A DNA stretch of 64,000 nucleotides from Methanoculleus thermophilus (GTDB lineage Archaea; Halobacteriota; Methanomicrobia; Methanomicrobiales; Methanoculleaceae). This document shows positions 61,661-64,000 of this stretch, piece by piece (within the stretch, counting starts at the first letter, position 1; each line of letters opens with the position of its first letter). Below the pieces are notes generated by a model that did no database searches, was not told where the DNA came from, and was given only the letters and a program-made list of their open reading frames with translations. A program made the position numbers and the translations under genes. Location: contig NZ_BCNX01000006.1 of NCBI RefSeq assembly GCF_001571405.1, forward strand, positions 124,001 to 188,000, in the 5' to 3' direction.

Positions 61661-62923
61661 TCACCCCTCCTGCCGTCTCCGGTACCAGAGGACCGCGATC
61701 ACAACGGCGATGATGAGAACCGCTGCTGCGATGGCGATCGTGGGTATCGTATTTGATGCCGCGACGGTCAGGTTCAGGTCCTGCCGGGTGGTGTGCACTC
61801 CGTAATCATCGGTATACTGAATGGTGAGGGTATAGGGATACTCTCCCTCCTGATCGGCCTGCAGGGTGAATACCGCAGGCCCGTCGTTCCCCGGCTCTAT
61901 TGTCCCAAGAAAGGCCTCCCTGCTCCCCGGGAGTGGCAGACCGTCGATGGTTGCCCGGACCGACTCGGCGTCCGCCGTCCCGGTGTTCTCTATCCGGATC
62001 GTCAGGTCCACCGGGTCTCCGGCGGTGACCCGGGCCGGATCGGTCCTGATGGAGGCGACCCCCATCTCGGCGCGGCCGACGATGGGGACACCGATCGTCG
62101 CCACCTGCCGAAACGCCGCGAGATCGGCGCTCCGGTAATCGGTGATGACGAGAACCGGGGTGAGTCCGAGGGGCGCATTTGTATCGGTCTCAAACGAGAG
62201 ATTCAGCACCGTCTCCTCTCCGGCCCCGAGTTCCGGGATGTAGTAGTTCTCCGAGGTCCGTGGGGTGATCGCGTTAGAGGTTGTGTTGATGGCAACGGTG
62301 ATGTCGTTTGCACTCGCCTGGCCGTCGTTAATGAGCGTGAGCGTGACGTTGAAGGGAGATCCCGGGTCGACGGTTGTCGGGACGGTCCTCTCCACCCGGA
62401 GCGCCGGTTTCTTGGCAAGGGCGTAGGCCGAGTTGACATTCACCGGTATGGGGTAGCGCACATCGGCCGCATCCCGCACGCTGACCCAGATCTCCGGGAA
62501 GTAGATCCCTTCTTTTCCCGGAGCGCGTATCTGGAAGGTGAGCGGGATGGACTGGCCGGGACCGATCTCGCCGATATCCTGGAAACTCCCTGTCAGGACC
62601 TCGACGCCTTCGCCGTTTACGAGCACGCTCTCGATGTAGGCGTTCTGTGCGGTCTCTGTTGATGTATTCATGTCCAGTCGGATCTCAAGCGGCGATCCGG
62701 ATGCTGCCGGAGCAGTACTTGTGAGGACCACCGTGATCGTTCCTTCGTCTCCGGGCATCAGGACGGGAGGGGTAACGGTGTAGTTGGAGACGATCACCGA
62801 CGGTGCCTGTGCGGTTGCCGATGCCGGGATGAGCACCAGGATAAGTATGAGTACGATCGCGACGCAGCCGATCGCTTGCCTCCCCGTGCCTCCCCGGGGG
62901 TTTGCCTTGGCCTCCAGGACCAT
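61661..62923 (-). CDS. COG1361-like surface protein of the ABC set
   Basis: A 420-residue exported protein. A signal peptide ends near TATAQ. Three Ig-like (CARDB/NEW3-like) domains follow, with repeats of the form PGDEGTITVVLTST, PGSPFNVTLTLINDGQA and AGDPVDLTIRIENTGTA. A membrane helix near 392-412 and the basic RRRQEG tail end it. Such COG1361 proteins often precede a MacB-like permease and ATPase in methanogens. ATG 62923 has GGAGG six bases upstream; 25 more in-frame residues to 62998 lack a signal. TATATATGCGT at 62974-62984 is the promoter. Confidence 0.9.
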   Translation of the reverse strand: MVLEAKANPRGGTGRQAIGCVAIVLILILVLIPASATAQAPSVIVSNYTVTPPVLMPGDEGTITVVLTSTAPAASGSPLEIRLDMNTSTETAQNAYIESVLVNGEGVEVLTGSFQDIGEIGPGQSIPLTFQIRAPGKEGIYFPEIWVSVRDAADVRYPIPVNVNSAYALAKKPALRVERTVPTTVDPGSPFNVTLTLINDGQASANDITVAINTTSNAITPRTSENYYIPELGAGEETVLNLSFETDTNAPLGLTPVLVITDYRSADLAAFRQVATIGVPIVGRAEMGVASIRTDPARVTAGDPVDLTIRIENTGTADAESVRATIDGLPLPGSREAFLGTIEPGNDGPAVFTLQADQEGEYPYTLTIQYTDDYGVHTTRQDLNLTVAASNTIPTIAIAAAVLIIAVVIAVLWYRRRQEG

Positions 62924-63357
62924 CTCTCTCCTCCAGAATATGGTTCTCTGGAGCCCGAAATTTCTGATGTTTGTATATATGCGTTGTGTCTGTCTCACAC
63001 TGCCTGATCTAGACGGTGCAATCTGACCTGGATCTCCGAAAATATTTTATTTTGTATGAATTATATTATGGTCGGGGTGCGGATGGGTCAGTGCGGGACT
63101 GATTAACCAGATGAGTTGTCGCACTATACCTCCATTGATACAACTGCAACGCTCTACACCTCGCCATACGTCAACTTCCGGGCGTATCCCGAACATCGTG
63201 CTGGCCCTCCGTTCTCGTACTTCATTTCAGTTTTTTTGCATGGAGACTGTGCGGATGCACCTTCGTTTCATCGGAGATGGGGGGTGGGTGGTCTTTCGGA
63301 TGAAGGTCTCTTGATGATGAGCTGCCTTTATCACCCCCGTGGAGGTATACCCCGTCC
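62924..63357. other. intergenic region with AT-rich patch and T7 run
   Basis: The left end holds the promoter of the COG1361 gene. From 63040 to 63072 an AT-rich patch (AAATATTTTATTTTG, AATTATATTATGG) looks like a plus-strand promoter. A run of seven T follows at about 63231-63238. The frame from 63116 to 63403 is open but lacks gene-like codon use. A short transcript from 63090 to 63238 is possible. Confidence 0.3.
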
Positions 63358-63579
63358 ATGCTACGAGGTGGGGAAGAGACAGAAACGATCCAGTGGTTGG
63401 TGACGCTGACGTTTCGGGTGACGGTAAGTGGTGTCCATGCAAAGGATGACTCGGTGGCTGTGGGCCTTGAGCAACTCAAACGGGATCTCTGCAGCGGCGA
63501 AGATGTTCCGATGGAGGCAAGTGTACGAAGGGTCACAAATATCGTCGAGGAGGAGCCGATCTTCGGTGTGAAGTGGTGA
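63358..63579 (+). CDS. small hypothetical protein (73 residues)
   Basis: ATG 63358 opens 73 codons. The product has an amphipathic pattern with VTLTFRVTVSGVHAKDD, then VAVGLEQLKRDL and ASVRRVTNIVEEE, which reads like a small alpha/beta domain rather than random sequence. GGAGGT lies 12 bases upstream. No family is recognised. The minus-strand frames over the same stretch read less well. Confidence 0.45.
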   Translation: MLRGGEETETIQWLVTLTFRVTVSGVHAKDDSVAVGLEQLKRDLCSGEDVPMEASVRRVTNIVEEEPIFGVKW

Positions 63580-63671
63580 ATCCCGTCTGTTCCGAACCGG
63601 GTGCGGTCTGACGGGGGTTGCCGATCCCAAAGGATAACCCTTTTCTATCGCTGTCGCCTGATCAGCCCTCC

Positions 63672-64000
63672 ATGCATGAACTTCCCGATACAGTTGCCAT
63701 CGACGTTGTCCTTCTGCCGCCGAGACCTATTATGGATACGGCGATCGGCGTGAACCGGACTCTGCTCGCCGGCGCCCCGGACGGTGGGATACGCCTGGGC
63801 TGGGAGGACTGCCTCCCGCATATCTCAGTTGCAATGTTCCCGGCAAAGCGAGACGACCTTCGAGAGATCACGAGAACCGTGGATAAGATCTCCCGGCAGT
63901 GCTCCCCGATGAGCCTGACGATCGATGCCGTCGCAAAACGCCGCACAGGCGCCGGGAGAACCGTCTCCGTCTTTCACATCCTTCGGACGGAGATCATCCA
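63672..64000 (+). CDS. 2H-phosphoesterase (2'-5' RNA ligase-like), cut off by window edge
   Basis: The first 109 residues are visible. MHELPDTVAIDVVLLPP opens the fold, and LPHISVAMF contains the first H-x-S of the two-histidine catalytic pair. The second H-x-T/S should lie beyond the window. The family hydrolyses or joins 2'-5' and cyclic phosphates in RNA. The start is ATG 63672; an overlapping ATG at 63676 is out of frame. It stands about 90 bases after the small ORF. Confidence 0.7.
   Translation, partial: MHELPDTVAIDVVLLPPRPIMDTAIGVNRTLLAGAPDGGIRLGWEDCLPHISVAMFPAKRDDLREITRTVDKISRQCSPMSLTIDAVAKRRTGAGRTVSVFHILRTEII

Noticed and set aside
1-64000. CRISPR arrays, transposases or prophage genes
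   Set aside because: No regularly spaced repeats, transposase motifs or phage structural genes were seen anywhere in the window.

Overview
The window reads as a stretch of chromosome from a hydrogenotrophic methanogen of the order Methanomicrobiales, most like Methanoculleus. This is inferred from gene content: O-phosphoseryl-tRNA synthetase (SepRS), a YcaO enzyme of the methyl-coenzyme M reductase thioamidation type, NikR, an archaeal-type Thi4, a minimal SmsCB iron-sulfur assembly pair, a Kae1-Bud32 fusion, DUF2098 and DUF3821 proteins, archaeal ribosomal proteins, aIF2-gamma, aRF1 and aEF-2. Coding DNA is GC-rich, genes are closely packed, and many neighbours overlap by 4 bases. Promoters are archaeal TATA boxes. 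No CRISPR array, rRNA, insertion sequence or prophage was seen.

Layout. 1-9.5 kb holds mixed single genes: an ACT-domain protein cut by the window edge, a UbiA prenyltransferase, an antisense hydrolase remnant, a secreted protein, a tandem rubredoxin, a shikimate-kinase-like protein, a CPBP protease, tRNA-Gly and tRNA-Val, HtpX, Thi4 and a DUF1917-type protein. 9.6-15.4 kb (minus strand) is an information-processing gene string: aIF2-gamma, PIN protein, RpoE', Spt4, GTP-dependent dephospho-CoA kinase, S24e, S27ae, Kae1-Bud32, RdgB and L40e. 15.6-17.6 kb holds NikR, DUF2098 and YcaO. 17.6-29.7 kb (minus strand) makes and transfers surface glycans: GlmM, two GlmU-like proteins, GlmS, a WbpD-like acetyltransferase and a WbpE-like aminotransferase, then a membrane glycosyltransferase and the oligosaccharyltransferase AglB, with a histone-deacetylase-family protein after it.

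29.7-33.4 kb is a five-gene minus-strand run: SmsC, SmsB, protein-isoaspartate methyltransferase, a cyclase-family metal hydrolase and an unrecognised Cys-rich protein. 33.7-40.9 kb holds a solitary DNA methyltransferase, a transglutaminase-like lipoprotein, a HAD phosphatase, an exonuclease-helicase pair resembling bacterial MrfB/MrfA, and archaemetzincin. An identical 15-base element followed by a similar tail lies upstream of both the methyltransferase and the exonuclease-helicase pair. 41.2-44.5 kb holds an XRE regulator with a DUF2178 membrane protein and a trehalose-phosphate synthase/phosphatase fusion. 44.4-49.9 kb is an overlapping translation operon (aRF1, ArgS, Taw1, SepRS). 50-52.1 kb makes preQ0 for archaeosine (QueD, QueE, QueC) plus a Nudix hydrolase. 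52.3-55.5 kb is S12-S7-aEF-2. 55.6-64 kb carries secreted or lipid-anchored proteins, a SAM methyltransferase, DUF1059, an ABC exporter-like trio and, at the edge, a 2H phosphoesterase.

The strongest candidates for something undescribed are the shared promoter element tying the DNA methyltransferase to the MrfBA-like repair pair, the SmsCB-Pcm-cyclase-Cys-rich run, and the structured or palindromic intergenic elements at 174-226, 16361-16400, 33500-33622 and 41909-41923. All family calls rest on reading motifs by eye; no database search was run.
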